A DNA stretch of 64,000 nt from Pardosa pseudoannulata (Eukaryota; Arthropoda; Arachnida; Araneae; Lycosidae). The DNA lies in the NCBI GenBank assembly GCA_032207245.1, contig CM063501.1, positions 82,070,465 to 82,134,464 of the forward strand, in the 5' to 3' direction. The position numbers were made by a program, and so were the translations under genes. Numbering within the stretch: position 1 is the first letter of the stretch; every line of letters starts with the position of its first letter. Below the pieces are notes generated by a model that searched no databases, was not told where the DNA came from, and saw nothing but the letters and a program-made list of their open reading frames with translations. Below are positions 24,940-34,680 of the stretch, one piece after another.

Positions 24940-25319
24940 CTCTGCTCGCCTAAACGTTTAGCAACTACATACCTATAATTCATTGTAATAATTTATACAG
25001 ATTCCAAATATTTCTATACAATATATCTGAATATAAATAACGACAAAATAGACAAATTAACCGTTTCGATGCAATTTTTATATTAGAAATACTTTGCACG
25101 GGAAGCTGATAATGTGTCAAGCGCTCTGCATACGCAATGTCAGAGTGTTTTAGTAACTCATTCACACACGTCTCAGTAGTGCCCTTCCAAGTGACTACAC
25201 ATAATGAACACATAGTTAATGTTGGAATTTACCTTAATTGATTTTATTTATTATTGTATATTATTATTAATTTCGTGATTATTTAAAAATTTTCACATTG
25301 TTCTGTACCTTAAAATTTT
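24940..25319. other. Unassigned sequence
   Basis: No recognisable gene or repeat. The open frame on the reverse strand shows no family resemblance. Confidence 0.45.
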
Positions 25320-25321
25320 GA

Positions 25322-25915
25322 AGTTAAAGACCTAGTAATGCAATAGAACAGTTCTAGTTGAGAAAATGACAGCTTTCATTAACGGGTGTGTTGGATTTGA
25401 GCAAGTTTATATTGGGTCCCACAAAAGTTTCTTAAATGTTATGGCGTCTCCAAAAATGCTTAAGGAACCCTGCTTTTAATCTATAGCTACCTAAGGACTA
25501 AATAATTTAATTTTTAATTTTGTAATATTTCTAAGATTATGTACTCAAAAGTCTATTTTTACGCTTAATGAATGTTATCGAGATATGTAATCTTTTTTTT
25601 AGATATGCATGTTATAAGATTCATGACCTAGAAATGCAATATAACAGTACAAGTTGAGAAAATGACAGTTTCATTAAAGTGTGTGTCAGATTTGAGCAAG
25701 TTCATTGGGTCCCACACAAGTTTTTTAAATGTTATACGGTCTTGACACCAAAAAGTTTAAGGAACCCTGCGTTTATCTATCGCTACCTAACACGAAATAA
25801 TTTAATTTTAATTTCTGATATTTCTAACATTATGTACTCAAGTGTCTATTTTTAAGCTTAATGATTGTATTCCAAATATGTAAGCTACTTTTAGATATGT
25901 ATGTTATATAACATC
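25322..25915. repeat. Tandem duplication of about 298 bp
   Basis: Two consecutive copies share aatgcaatagaacag-like text (25337 and 25635), gttgagaaaatgacag, tttgagcaagtt, attgggtcccacaaaagttt, aaggaaccctgc and atgtactcaaaagtctattt. They are about 85-90 percent alike by eye. Confidence 0.85.
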
Positions 25916-27046
25916 CATATAAGTTAATAGTATATAAGTTATGTATAGTTAATTATTTAGGATAATAACACATCGAGCAACCCTTTTCGATACTAAGCCA
26001 TGATTGAATGTATGTCTTCCTGAAACCAAACAAGTGATCATTAATTAAATTATATTGCGTAAGGTAATTAATTAGTAGTCTAATTATATTTTATCGATAT
26101 ATGTAAAACTTTAATTACTGAATAAACAAATCTTGAATATAACTTTGCGTGTATCACATCGGAAAAAAGGGATAGATACCGAATTTATGTATATCCTTAT
26201 CCGCATAATTATGCAAACAAAATTTTATATACTTCCTAAAATCTAGTGTTTCTGAAATTCAGCATTTTTAAACTGTAACTGTAGCTATCAGTAAAATATT
26301 ATTAGACTTTAAAACATCAGAGACTCAGAATTCTGTAAAATTATATGCAAATATCTTTTTTCTACAAAATTAGGATTTTCTGTTTGCAGCTATTTTAATA
26401 TGCAAAGATAATAATCTCTACCTCTAGGGCCATTCATTGATATCAAATTAATTTGTCATCGTTGGATCGGACTTTTGTTAAGTAATATCGGGTATATGAA
26501 TGAAATCACTATTGGTATTCATTTATTTTCTTGGGTAGCATTACATTTAATGGTGCCGCCAGATGGCTTCTGTTGCCTTTATGGACATGAAATTTAAACC
26601 AAACTAAATTATATTTTTATCTTGTTTATTAAAATTCCCAAGCAAAAAAATTAACTCATTCAGTAACAGCTTATAAAAAGTTAAATAGTTTAAAAAATAT
26701 AGCATTGTACGTGCATTAAATCTGCCTTTTAACAAGGTATAAAGGAACACTTTATTTGGAATAGCATAGTTCAGAATCCCCTATTTTAAAAATCCCACCC
26801 TGAAAGGAGCTTTAAATCTCGTATCTGAATCCAATTAAAGGCTTCACTAAAATGGGTCCGACCCTCATACCTATAAACAACTCTTTCATAATCATAGAGA
26901 TAAATACATAGGCTATAACGAAATCTACACTGATGACTTTTAGCGGACATTGGTTATGCAGCAAAACCACCTATTAAACACTCTTTTTTAATTTTGCTTT
27001 TTGGAGTACTTTACTTTATCTTTCTTATAATTATATACGGCTCCAA
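25916..27046. other. Unassigned AT-rich sequence
   Basis: No gene, RNA or repeat recognised. Confidence 0.5.
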
Positions 27047-27061
27047 TCTCTTACATCTGTG

Positions 27062-27238
27062 TGCCGAACGATGGCCGATTGGTTAGGGTGCTGGCCTTCG
27101 GTATCAGAGTTCGTGGGTTCGAATCCCACTATGGCATGGATGTTCGTAGCCGTTCGGAATCGGCTTTAAGTTGTAGGTCCCTGTCTCATTAGCCGTCGTG
27201 TTGCAAAAAGTCGACCGTAGCACTCCAAACCAAACCAA
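27062..27238 (+). mobile_element. tRNA-derived SINE with target-site duplications
   Basis: The head is tRNA-like: TGGCCGATTGGTTAGGGTG serves as an A box and GGTTCGAATCCC is a perfect B box, inside a T arm GTGGG-TTCGAAT-CCCAC. The acceptor stem does not pair fully and a tRNA-unrelated body follows (gtagccgttcggaatcggct, cattagccgtcgtgttgc), so it is not a functional tRNA. The tail is aaaccaaacca. Imperfect direct repeats, tcttacatctgtg before and cttacatatgtg after, look like the duplication made by LINE-driven insertion. RNA polymerase III would read it from the internal promoter. Confidence 0.85.
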
Positions 27239-27239
27239 A

Positions 27240-27798
27240 TCTTACATATGTGATGTATGGAAGCTAATCGTAAAGAATCAAGAGATTCTGCAATTTAAAA
27301 AAAACTTTTGACATGATATACACATGAATAATGTTTCGATTTTTTTATGTTTTTGACATTTTAAATTTACAAAAGATGATAGCTCTGCATTTAATTTACC
27401 TTTTCTTTTGAAACATATGTATTTAAACTTACTGTACCTGAGAAATCAGCAATTCAATTTATCTCACATATGACTCCAAATAAAAAGTATCTATACAAAC
27501 AACACTTATAAATTGTTAAGCTATTTATTTATTGTACTGTTTCAAGGATTCTTTTTATTGTTCTTCCAATATAGTTAAAAATTTTAACAAAACATAATGT
27601 TCGCGCTGTATAGGAGGAGGGGTTTGACAGTTAAGCCACTAATTAAACCCTTCTTAGGTATCCTGTAATGCAAACCCTCTTAAGAAATGTAAAGAAAGCT
27701 TATCGTGTTTTACATTGTAAGTTTCATAGATAACATTTATAAATTAATTACATTAAATTCCAATGAATTTATTTTGGTGACCTTTAAAGGGTTAAATT
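27240..27798. other. Unassigned AT-rich sequence
   Basis: Nothing is recognisable. The motif aaagggttaaa just before the triplicated segment resembles a piggyBac-type end but has no partner. Confidence 0.5.
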
Positions 27799-28254
27799 TG
27801 ATAAGTACATTGGTTTTTGTGTAGTGTGTCACACTACTGATCGAAGTTATTGTCTTCCTCCTTTCTGCTGAATTTTTACTTCAGTATATGAGGCTTTGAA
27901 ATTCATACCCAATAGCAATAGGGAAAATTTTGTAATATATACTGACTCACTGATAAGTACATTGGTTTTGGTGTAGTGTGTCACACTACTAATCGAAGTT
28001 ATTGTCTTCCTTCTTTCTGCTGAATATTTACTTCAGTATATGAGGCTTTGAAATTCATACCCAATAGCAATAGGGAAAATTTTGTAATATATACTGACTC
28101 ACTGATAAGTACATTGGTTTTGGTGTAGTGTGTCACACTACTAATCGAAGTTATTGTCTTCCTCCGTTCTTCTGAATTTTTACTTCAGTATATGAGGCTT
28201 TGAAATTCATACCCAATAGCAGTAGGGAAAATTTTGTAATATATACTGACTCAC
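27799..28254. repeat. 152-bp segment in three exact-length tandem copies
   Basis: The phrase tgataagtacattggtttt starts at 27799, 27951 and 28103. The copies differ at only a few bases, for example acttctgctga against tcttctga. Each includes the palindrome tgtgtcacacta-like text and the RNase H block. Confidence 0.95.
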
Positions 28255-28314
28255 TGAGCGTATTGGATAATATCAGTTTGGGTGTCATAACTAACAACTT
28301 TATTTATATGACCT
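27799..28314 (+). pseudogene. Non-LTR retrotransposon RNase H remnant, upstream part
   Basis: RNase H of a jockey-like non-LTR retrotransposon removes RNA from the RNA-DNA hybrid during target-primed integration. The plus strand gives YEALKFIPNSNRENFVIYTD followed by SLSVLDNISLGV; IYTDS is the conserved block around a catalytic Asp. A 152-bp segment carrying this block is present three times in tandem, so the motif itself is repeated. Only the last copy runs on into the downstream domain sequence. The reading frame is interrupted by a piggyBac-type element at TTAA and continues after it. No reverse transcriptase or endonuclease domain was found upstream. Confidence 0.75.
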
Positions 28315-28318
28315 TTAA

Positions 28319-29101
28319 CCCTTTGACAGTTTTATTTTCTTCCAGAATTCTGTCAAAAAATTCACATTTTTTATTGCATTTTTTTGTTCATTTTACATTT
28401 TTAATTAAACATATGTTATTAAAATTAACATTTCTATTATTTTTAAGCATTTATTACAACTTTTTTTCTTTCTAAGAAAGCATAATAGAACTAAAGTTTA
28501 CCTCTAGTCTCATCGATATCCAAGTTAATTTTCGGAATTCCAGTGAAAGCAAATATAGGAGGCGGATCCAAAAGATTATCATAATTTCAAAAAATTGTCT
28601 TGCTTGACTGATTCCATCTGTTCTACTATCAGAGTCACTACTATCCAGATCAGCTTGTAAACTTTCGCTATTATCATTTACAGATAATTCAGTTTCTGAT
28701 TCCGAGTCACAGTTCGAATCGCAAGAAACTAGCTCCATACGCTCTGCATTATCCATTATTTAAATGTAAAAATATATTATTCACATCTTCCATCAATAAA
28801 ATTATCAGGCGGCTAGTAAAATATAACCAGAAAGCTATTCACTGAAAGATAACAGTTCATCTTCTGATACAAAACATGCGAAAAAACCAGCGCTTTTGAA
28901 CCAATCGGAGTTGAAATACAATAAACTGAAAACTATCATTTACTGGATATCTATACGAATAATTAGTTGCTAAAATTGGAAAACATACGGCTGAAACAGT
29001 GCAACCGAAATAGAAATCAGATTACCCGTACGCCATAGGGGCAAATCAGTAAAGACCCGAAAACTGTGTCCGTACGGCGTACGGGCAAAACAGGTAAGGG
29101 G
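28319..29101 (-). mobile_element. piggyBac-type non-autonomous element, CCGTAC family, copy 1
   Basis: Flanked by TTAA on both sides (28315-28318, 29102-29105). On the reverse strand it starts CCCCTTACCTGTTTTGCC, and its other end reads inward CCCTTTGACAGTTTT. Just inside the start lie two quasi-palindromes of the form CCGTACG-C-CGTACGG, the second diverged. The interior keeps only the first part of a transposase gene. It is inserted in the RNase H remnant of a jockey-like element, whose sequence continues on both sides. Confidence 0.9.
28472..28756 (-). pseudogene. piggyBac-type transposase, N-terminal remnant
   Basis: Encodes the acidic Ser/Asp-rich N terminus typical of piggyBac-type transposases: MDNAERMELVSCDSNCDSES, then NDNSESLQADLDSSDSDS. 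After a frame change come pieces of PPP-FAFTGIPKNNLDI and ETKSKL, the place where the DDE domain usually opens with an F-x-G-x-P motif and a following FF-F block. The whole catalytic domain (three Asp) and the C-terminal Cys-rich region are deleted. A parallel copy at 49.6 kb keeps the same truncation, so the deleted form itself seems to have transposed, presumably mobilised in trans by a complete relative elsewhere. Confidence 0.75.
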
Positions 29102-29105
29102 TTAA

Positions 29106-29631
29106 TGTGTATTAGCAGCTTATCTGTTGTGGTTTCTATGTTTTCTTCTATTGGGTACCTAACCAAGCAAGTATTGTGGGAAAGGAAAATGATGATGTTG
29201 TTGCTAGGATTGTTACCGATCATTATAATGCCTCACTCTCTTATACCGATATAAAGAATGCGACTTACTAGAAATAATTGGATTGACGACTTGAATAAAG
29301 AAAAGTGGAATAAATTCCATGGTATCAAACCTAATATCACCACTTATGGTTTGATTCCTGGTTGAAAACTTGATGTTCTCTTGATGAGAATTCGTATTGG
29401 TCACATTAGACTTACCCACTCTCATTTGCTTTTGGGAAAACTCCTCCTCGTTGTGCAATTTGTGATTGCCTGCTCACCGTTCATCATTTTTTAACTTTTT
29501 ACAGTCGCTTCATTCTTTTTTGTCAAATGTACTTTAGTAATGCCAATATAAGTTTAAATCACCTTTTGGGTGAATTCCCACATCCTGCATTGTTTGACAT
29601 TCTCAAGCGTATTGGTTTTTATCCTTTATAA
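29106..29631 (+). pseudogene. Non-LTR retrotransposon RNase H remnant, downstream part and C terminus
   Basis: Continuation of the RNase H domain after the piggyBac-type insertion. Frames give FYWVPNQASIVGKGNDDVVA, corresponding to the usual WVPSHVGIxGNExAD block with its last catalytic Asp region, then LLMRIRIGHIRLTHSHLL, the conserved LLTRLRIGHT-RLTHSHLL linker. The final stretch is open: RCAICDCLLTVHHFLTFYSR (the C-x2-C-His zinc-type motif), then FSNANISLNHLLGEFPHPAL, ending RIGFYPL and a stop. At least two frameshifts and stops occur before the linker. The end of the coding sequence at a normal stop suggests a decayed copy rather than a truncated one. Confidence 0.85.
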
Positions 29632-29639
29632 TGGTTTCA

Positions 29640-29895
29640 CTTCATCCCGTTATCTTCATCTCACATTCATGTTCTGTTTTTAGTGTTTTGAAATTTTTAC
29701 TCTGATTAGTATTATTTTTAACCATTTAAAAAAATCTTACTCTATTTATGTGCGTTATCATAAGTTTCCGTATTTTACCTTTCGTCTGGCGCATTTGGTC
29801 CTTATTAGACCTTGTGCCATTAAACCTCATACAACCAATCAACCAACCATAGTTCAGAATCATTTCTAAATACTGCATTTTGTAAAATATACGTG
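29640..29895. other. Possible 3' flank of the retrotransposon, unassigned
   Basis: AT-rich sequence after the RNase H stop. It may be the retrotransposon's 3' untranslated region; no clear tail or poly(A) is visible. Confidence 0.35.
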
Positions 29896-29931
29896 TAAGT
29901 GTGTGTGCGTACACGCACACACACACACACA
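29896..29931. repeat. Palindromic (GT)n/(CA)n microsatellite
   Basis: A GT run, CGTACACG and a CA run form a self-complementary dinucleotide tract. Confidence 0.9.
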
Positions 29932-30180
29932 TGTCACGTCCCACTAAATGACACTAGAGTCCTGAGTACATTTTCATCTTTTATTCAAATCTTACAACAC
30001 ACTACTTATTAATCATCTTCAATGGCGTCGCACATTGGCGCCCAACTTTTAACAAAGGCAGGCTTAGCTGCTTCGGGTAGCCACAGCTCTGTCCGTGGAA
30101 TGTGCACACTGCTCTCTGCTCTAGATCACTGCGCGTGAGCCGTATTTATGTGGCTAACTCATCACGCCGCGTCACTCCCA
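29932..30180 (-). mobile_element. Probable short solo LTR
   Basis: GC-richer block starting TGTCACGTCCC and ending GTCACTCCCA, so TG...CA in either orientation. Read on the reverse strand it has a TATA-like CATAAATACGG about 30 bases in, and AATAAA (reverse of 29980-29985) about 50 bases before the end GGGACGTGACA, the order expected in a gypsy-type LTR. No target-site duplication or internal region was found. A TGGCGCCCAAC motif in the middle looks like a tRNA-Lys primer site on the plus strand, which would argue for a different layout. Confidence 0.45.
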
Positions 30181-30232
30181 GTAATGAATCCCTAATTAAA
30201 ATCTTTTAAAATTAATCTACAATTTAAATCCT

Positions 30233-30235
<3 letters not shown>

Positions 30236-30315
<80 letters not shown>

Positions 30316-30327
30316 TATATATAATAT
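30236..30327. repeat. (TA)n microsatellite
   Basis: About 70 bases of pure TA followed by TACATA and TTATATA variants. Confidence 0.95.
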
Positions 30328-30439
30328 AACATCTAGTTGGAACGCAACAAATCCAAAGTTACTCAAGGATGTAAGGCAGTAGTTTCTTAAATAGTAATAG
30401 TCTACAAAAAACATTTTGGTTCGAGTAATAATAATCGAT

Positions 30440-30530
30440 CTACATATCTATCCATTAATTTATTCTATATCTATCTATTATTTTATATTTATATCTATTT
30501 ATCTATCTACCTATCATCTATCCATTAATT
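30440..30530. repeat. Degenerate TCTA-rich tract
   Basis: Repeated tatctatc/tatttatc text, a decayed tetranucleotide repeat directly upstream of a Helitron 3' end. Confidence 0.7.
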
Positions 30531-30534
30531 TATA

Positions 30535-30621
30535 TTTTTTTAACCTGCCTCATAGGGTAGTTTACAATTCTGGAAAATTAAAAATTTTACTGATCCCGTC
30601 ATATGACGGGCTATATGCTAG
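30535..30621 (+). mobile_element. Helitron 3' terminal fragment
   Basis: The plus strand ends with CCCGTCATATGACGGG, a perfect hairpin, then ctatatg and CTAG followed by T. This is the canonical Helitron terminus. The preceding bases (cctcatagggta, acaattctggaaaatta) match the inverted copy at 38.85 kb. The rest of the element is missing. Confidence 0.85.
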
Positions 30622-30624
30622 TAT

Positions 30625-31100
30625 AGATATGTTAGTAGACTGATGATTTGATAGTTTTTAAAGGCTTTTGATTTAAAAAAACATTTTTTTCTAACCTGAA
30701 ATGTGGCAAAAATAGTAAAGATTTGAAGTATCATAAAATTATTGAAAAAAGAAAACAAGCTATGATTTAATCCAAATGGGAGAATGTATAAAATCTGTTT
30801 TATTACCTACATGACATTGATCATTATCCATGAAATCGAAGATTTTCCATTCACTTAACTGAAGTCAAATCGAATGCATAATTTATTACTTATCCAAGAG
30901 CGAATTTTATATTGAAATCCAAATCCGACAAAAGAAGAAACGCTGTTTATGATACGAGATTTCACTTCTCGTTTAATTAAATCTGAAGTCTTTTACAAAC
31001 ACATCATTGTAAAAGGAAAAGTTATCGTTATTCAGATTAAAACTTAAGAATTTCATTAAAAGTAATCGAGTTATGAGTAAACAAAGGTTTCTGCGTTTTG
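30625..31100. other. Unassigned AT-rich sequence
   Basis: No feature recognised. Confidence 0.5.
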
Positions 31101-32545
31101 AAATAATTTACTCTATCGATCTCTCGGAAAATTCCCCAAATAATTACACGCTATCGAGGAACTGGCTTTAAGAAGATGTTGTTTAATGTTTGAATAGGAA
31201 AATGAAATTATTCAATTATCATAATATATCTACTTTAAGATTAGAGAGATATAATTGAGTTATGTGAGTGTGTCTGATTGTGGTAAAGAACGTAGTTAAT
31301 TAAAGACCTCTTTTTATCATTATTTTCAAACATCAGTGAATAGTTTCAATTAAAAATTTAAACATTGTAAAAAAAAGTTAAGTTCTAGTTAATTAATGCA
31401 TATAAAATTTATTGATATTATACAAATCACATTAAGCCTAAATTTATTGATTTTTCAATTGGCTTTAGAGTGGAAGAGTTTAGCAAAAGATAATTTCTTT
31501 TGCACACGAATTGAGTAAAATTATGAGGATAAATTTTTCCATTTAGTGTATCATTAGAGCCAACTATTTGTAGAGATATTACAAACTGACTAATCATTAA
31601 TAATTTATTTTCAATTTACTGTTTAATATGTTTTCTTTAATGCTTATGAATATATTTTATTTCCTTTATTCTCATTAGTATATTTTTTAATCAATGGTTT
31701 AAGAACTAGGATGTTTTAACTCCATCCAACAAAATTAATAACCATACAATTACTAATACAACGTTGTTGCTTAATTAATATCTATTTACGAAATAATAAT
31801 GATTTTTTATGAAGAATTATTATTTTCTCTTTTTGGACGCAATAAAAAAATCGTAACTTAAATTATGCATAATTTAATTTTGCTTAATAATTTATTTGTA
31901 TTTTATGCAGTTTCAATTAATCTTTCTTGGAATTATATGATTTTCACATTCTGAGAAATTACTGCATTTATAAAGATACAGCGAATTGTTTGAATATAAA
32001 AATAAAATTAATTACTATAGTTCCTATATTTTAATAGTTTGCAAGGTATAATTTATTTATGGGTGTCTGTTTATGGTAGAGTACATAGCTAATTAAATAT
32101 CACGTCTTTTTTTTCTTTGTTTTTAAACACCAGGAAACACTTTCAATTAAAAATTTATTTAAATATTATAAAAATGGTATTGAATTCATCCTTATAAAAT
32201 CCATATACAGTTTGCATATCATGAGACATAAAACTAATAATTTCTTCATTGGTTTTAGAGTAGAATACTTGATCAATTTCTTTTGACTTTAAATGATCTA
32301 TATCAATTCTTCTGTTAAATATATGATTCCTATTCGGCATTAGTAAAGTTATTACTCTAAACATCATTGATGAATGTTAAGAATATATTATCAATTCAAT
32401 GTTTAATACATGATATTTATTGTTTACTGGCTAGATTTTTATTTTATTATTTCAACTTTATAAATTATATTATTCAAGTATTTAAGAACTAAGGTACTAA
32501 AATCAAAAACCCAATAGAATTAATAAATAAATAAATATATTATTA
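31100..32545. repeat. Degenerate 0.8-kb repeat, two copies
   Basis: Two diverged units share, in order, a gattgtggtaaagaacgtag/gtttatggtagagtacatag phrase, attaaagacctctttttatc/attaaatatcacgtcttttt, tttcaattaaaaattta, a ttggctttagagtgga/ttggttttagagtaga phrase and tttcttttg. The spacing is about 0.78 kb. Further copies appear near 34.7 and 36.2 kb. Similarity is modest, so edges are uncertain. Confidence 0.5.
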
Positions 32546-32549
32546 ATAA

Positions 32550-32975
32550 CCTCTTCACTACCAGCTATATAAAATTGCATAAATATAATTTTTTTTTCCT
32601 ACATGGACCTATATAAGTATCCATCTCAAATGCACAAAATGCACGTTTAAATCTAAAAAACTATTTTAACACAAATTTTAAACAATTTTTAATTAGAACA
32701 CGTTAATTATAGGACTTGAAACCATTAAAAACAAATGAAATTTAATTATTTTTACGAGCACACTGCTTCGACGCAATTTCTTACGAATCGCTTCAGAATA
32801 ACATATATTCCAGAAGAACTTCTGATTACTGCTGCAATTTTTTGGTATCAGTCAGAAGCTTAGACATCCTCGCATGTGTACCTAAGTTGTTAACTACCAT
32901 TTTTTTCAACAGGATTATTTTTCAGACGAAAGAGTCGAGGTCCACATATGTGGACCTCAACTGGTAGTGAAGAGG
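32550..32975. mobile_element. Inverted-repeat MITE flanked by ATAA
   Basis: The ends are perfect 15-base inverted repeats (CCTCTTCACTACCAG) flanked by ATAA on both sides. Just inside the right end is a perfect 22-base palindrome centred on CCACATATGTGG; a decayed counterpart (acatggacctatataag) lies inside the left end. There is no coding capacity. The layout is like the TTAA-type families in this window, with ATAA in place of TTAA, so I place it tentatively with piggyBac-type elements. Confidence 0.8.
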
Positions 32976-32979
32976 ATAA

Positions 32980-33440
32980 AAACTCTGATGTCACTAAATT
33001 AAAATAAATATAAATTATAAATACAGTATAATATATATAAAATATAAATACACTATAATATATAAATATAAATATAATATACTATATTTTATAATGTATA
33101 TTACATAGACGAGTGGTTAAGGCATGGAAGATACATTTCATTTGATATAGAGAAATTTCTTTCTTTAATCCTTCTGTCCATAGCTATGCCATTTTGAAAT
33201 CCTTTGTTCTCATACTTTGCCACGACAAGCGTGGGAAATGCTATCAGCCCGAGTTTCCGCTCAGAACTGTCTCTTTTGTCGTTGCTACCTAAGCAAATTT
33301 CCTTTGTCTACTTCAGCGTTGGATTCTTCACTCTCTATAGTTTCGCCCGAGGGTCTTTCTTTCTCTTATTATGTTATCGTTAATGAGATCTAACTATTTT
33401 TAATTATAACTCGCTTAATTCATTACCACCACTTTTAAAC
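32980..33440. other. Unassigned sequence
   Basis: A TATAAATA-rich tract (about 33.00-33.11 kb), then mixed-composition DNA without recognisable coding similarity. Confidence 0.45.
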
Positions 33441-33441
33441 A

Positions 33442-33442
<1 letters not shown>

Positions 33443-33522
<80 letters not shown>
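33443..33522. repeat. Compound (CA)n(TA)n microsatellite
   Basis: Fifteen CA units followed by about 25 TA units, ending at the left end of a mariner-type MITE. Confidence 0.95.
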
Positions 33523-33525
<3 letters not shown>

Positions 33526-33997
33526 GTTGTTACAAAATGACCAGTATATTTGAAAACTCAAAAAAAATTAAACGGACAGTGATAGAAATACACAGTTTAT
33601 TGCAATAATATTGGGACATTAGAAAATTTTAGGTCAGACAAACTTTCAAAATTAGTTACAATATTCCACAACAGATGGCGCTGTAAAAATATAAACTACG
33701 ATATTATTCTTTGAGGACTTTTAAAAGACGAGGTGTACCACCACAATCCAGAAACAATTGAATAACTGGTGCAGTGCATATCCCGCCTGAGACGTTTACA
33801 TGGTTTTCTGATAATTTCGTTCTGAGATTATGCCATATTATTTTTAAGCATGGCAGATGTAAGGAAAATATCGTAGTTGCAACGCCATCTGTTGTGGGAC
33901 ATTGTAACTAATTTTGTAACAAACTGTGTATTTCTATCACTGTCCGTTTAGATTTTATTGATTTTTCAAATAAACCAGTCATTTTTGAAAATCCCTG
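33523..33997. mobile_element. Mariner-type MITE inserted in a microsatellite
   Basis: The left end CAGGTTGTTACAAAATGACC and the right end, read inward, ACAGGGATTTTCAAAAATGA share a bipartite inverted repeat including AAAATGAC-AGT-TATTTGAAAA. TA precedes the left end. Symmetric internal patches also pair: acagtgatagaaatacacag against tgtgtatttctatcactgtc, and a cagatggcg block near both ends. It has no transposase, so it is a MITE. The right TA has changed. Confidence 0.75.
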
Positions 33998-34015
33998 TTT
34001 GTGTGTGTGTGTGTG
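33998..34015. repeat. (TG)n microsatellite
   Basis: Short TG run abutting the right end of the MITE; it mirrors the CA run on the left side. Confidence 0.85.
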
Positions 34016-34019
34016 CGCT

Positions 34020-34680
34020 TTCTTCAGTATTTTTTAACAATGTCCTCATATTGAGAAAGTACAAATAATTAATTAATTGTGATAAAAGTCACTGGATCAC
34101 TGGAGTAACACAAAACACGATCCGGTGAATTCACCGCTTCAATTCTGTAGAGATGATCTTGTAAAGAGTTGTGTTCAGTCAGACCCCTAAAGAGGGCCAC
34201 TGCAGTATTTCTCGAACAACTCTCCCCCCCCCCCAAAAAAAAAAATTTCATCTCTTATTCATAGCACATTGAACCATATCTCGTTCTAAAGTTTTCTTAA
34301 CACTTAGATTAACAAACAATTTAATTGTATGAAATGAAAGAGGGTGGTTCATACGTTGATCTATCAAGGCTTAGTTTTCAGCCAGTGTATCATATTGGCT
34401 TTTGCTGAAAATTCCACAATTGGAAGGAATCCAATGGAACGAAATCTGTGTGCGTCTTAAGCAAAGGCCTACACTATAAAATTCGTAGGGAACTATTCAA
34501 ATTATTCAAAAAAGCTTGAAGCTCAATCTTCGAATCCGACAAAAGGACTGCTCTTGTTAAAAAGTGACTACAGACCAATAGCTGTTGAATTGGCAATGAA
34601 ATAGCTTCAATTCCCCCTCGAAGACAGTAGTAAGAAATATAATTTAACTTAAGTTCCGTTTTGTTAAATATAATTTCGTT
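34020..34680. other. Unassigned sequence with a C/A homopolymer pair
   Basis: Mixed-composition DNA. A run of 12 C followed by 11 A lies near 34.22-34.24 kb. No coding match. Confidence 0.45.

Noticed and set aside
27062..27135. Functional tRNA gene
   Set aside because: The T arm and B box are good, but the acceptor stem does not pair and a SINE body with a target duplication follows.
27785..27796. GGGTTAA as another piggyBac-type end
   Set aside because: No matching CCC end with TTAA at a suitable distance. The phrase aaagggttaa is also common in the satellite unit.
30035..30045. TGGCGCCCAAC as a tRNA-Lys primer binding site of a plus-strand retroelement
   Set aside because: It would leave a left LTR of about 100 bases without a polyadenylation signal and nothing like gag after it. 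The reverse-strand LTR reading, with TATA and AATAAA in order, fits better, though not conclusively.
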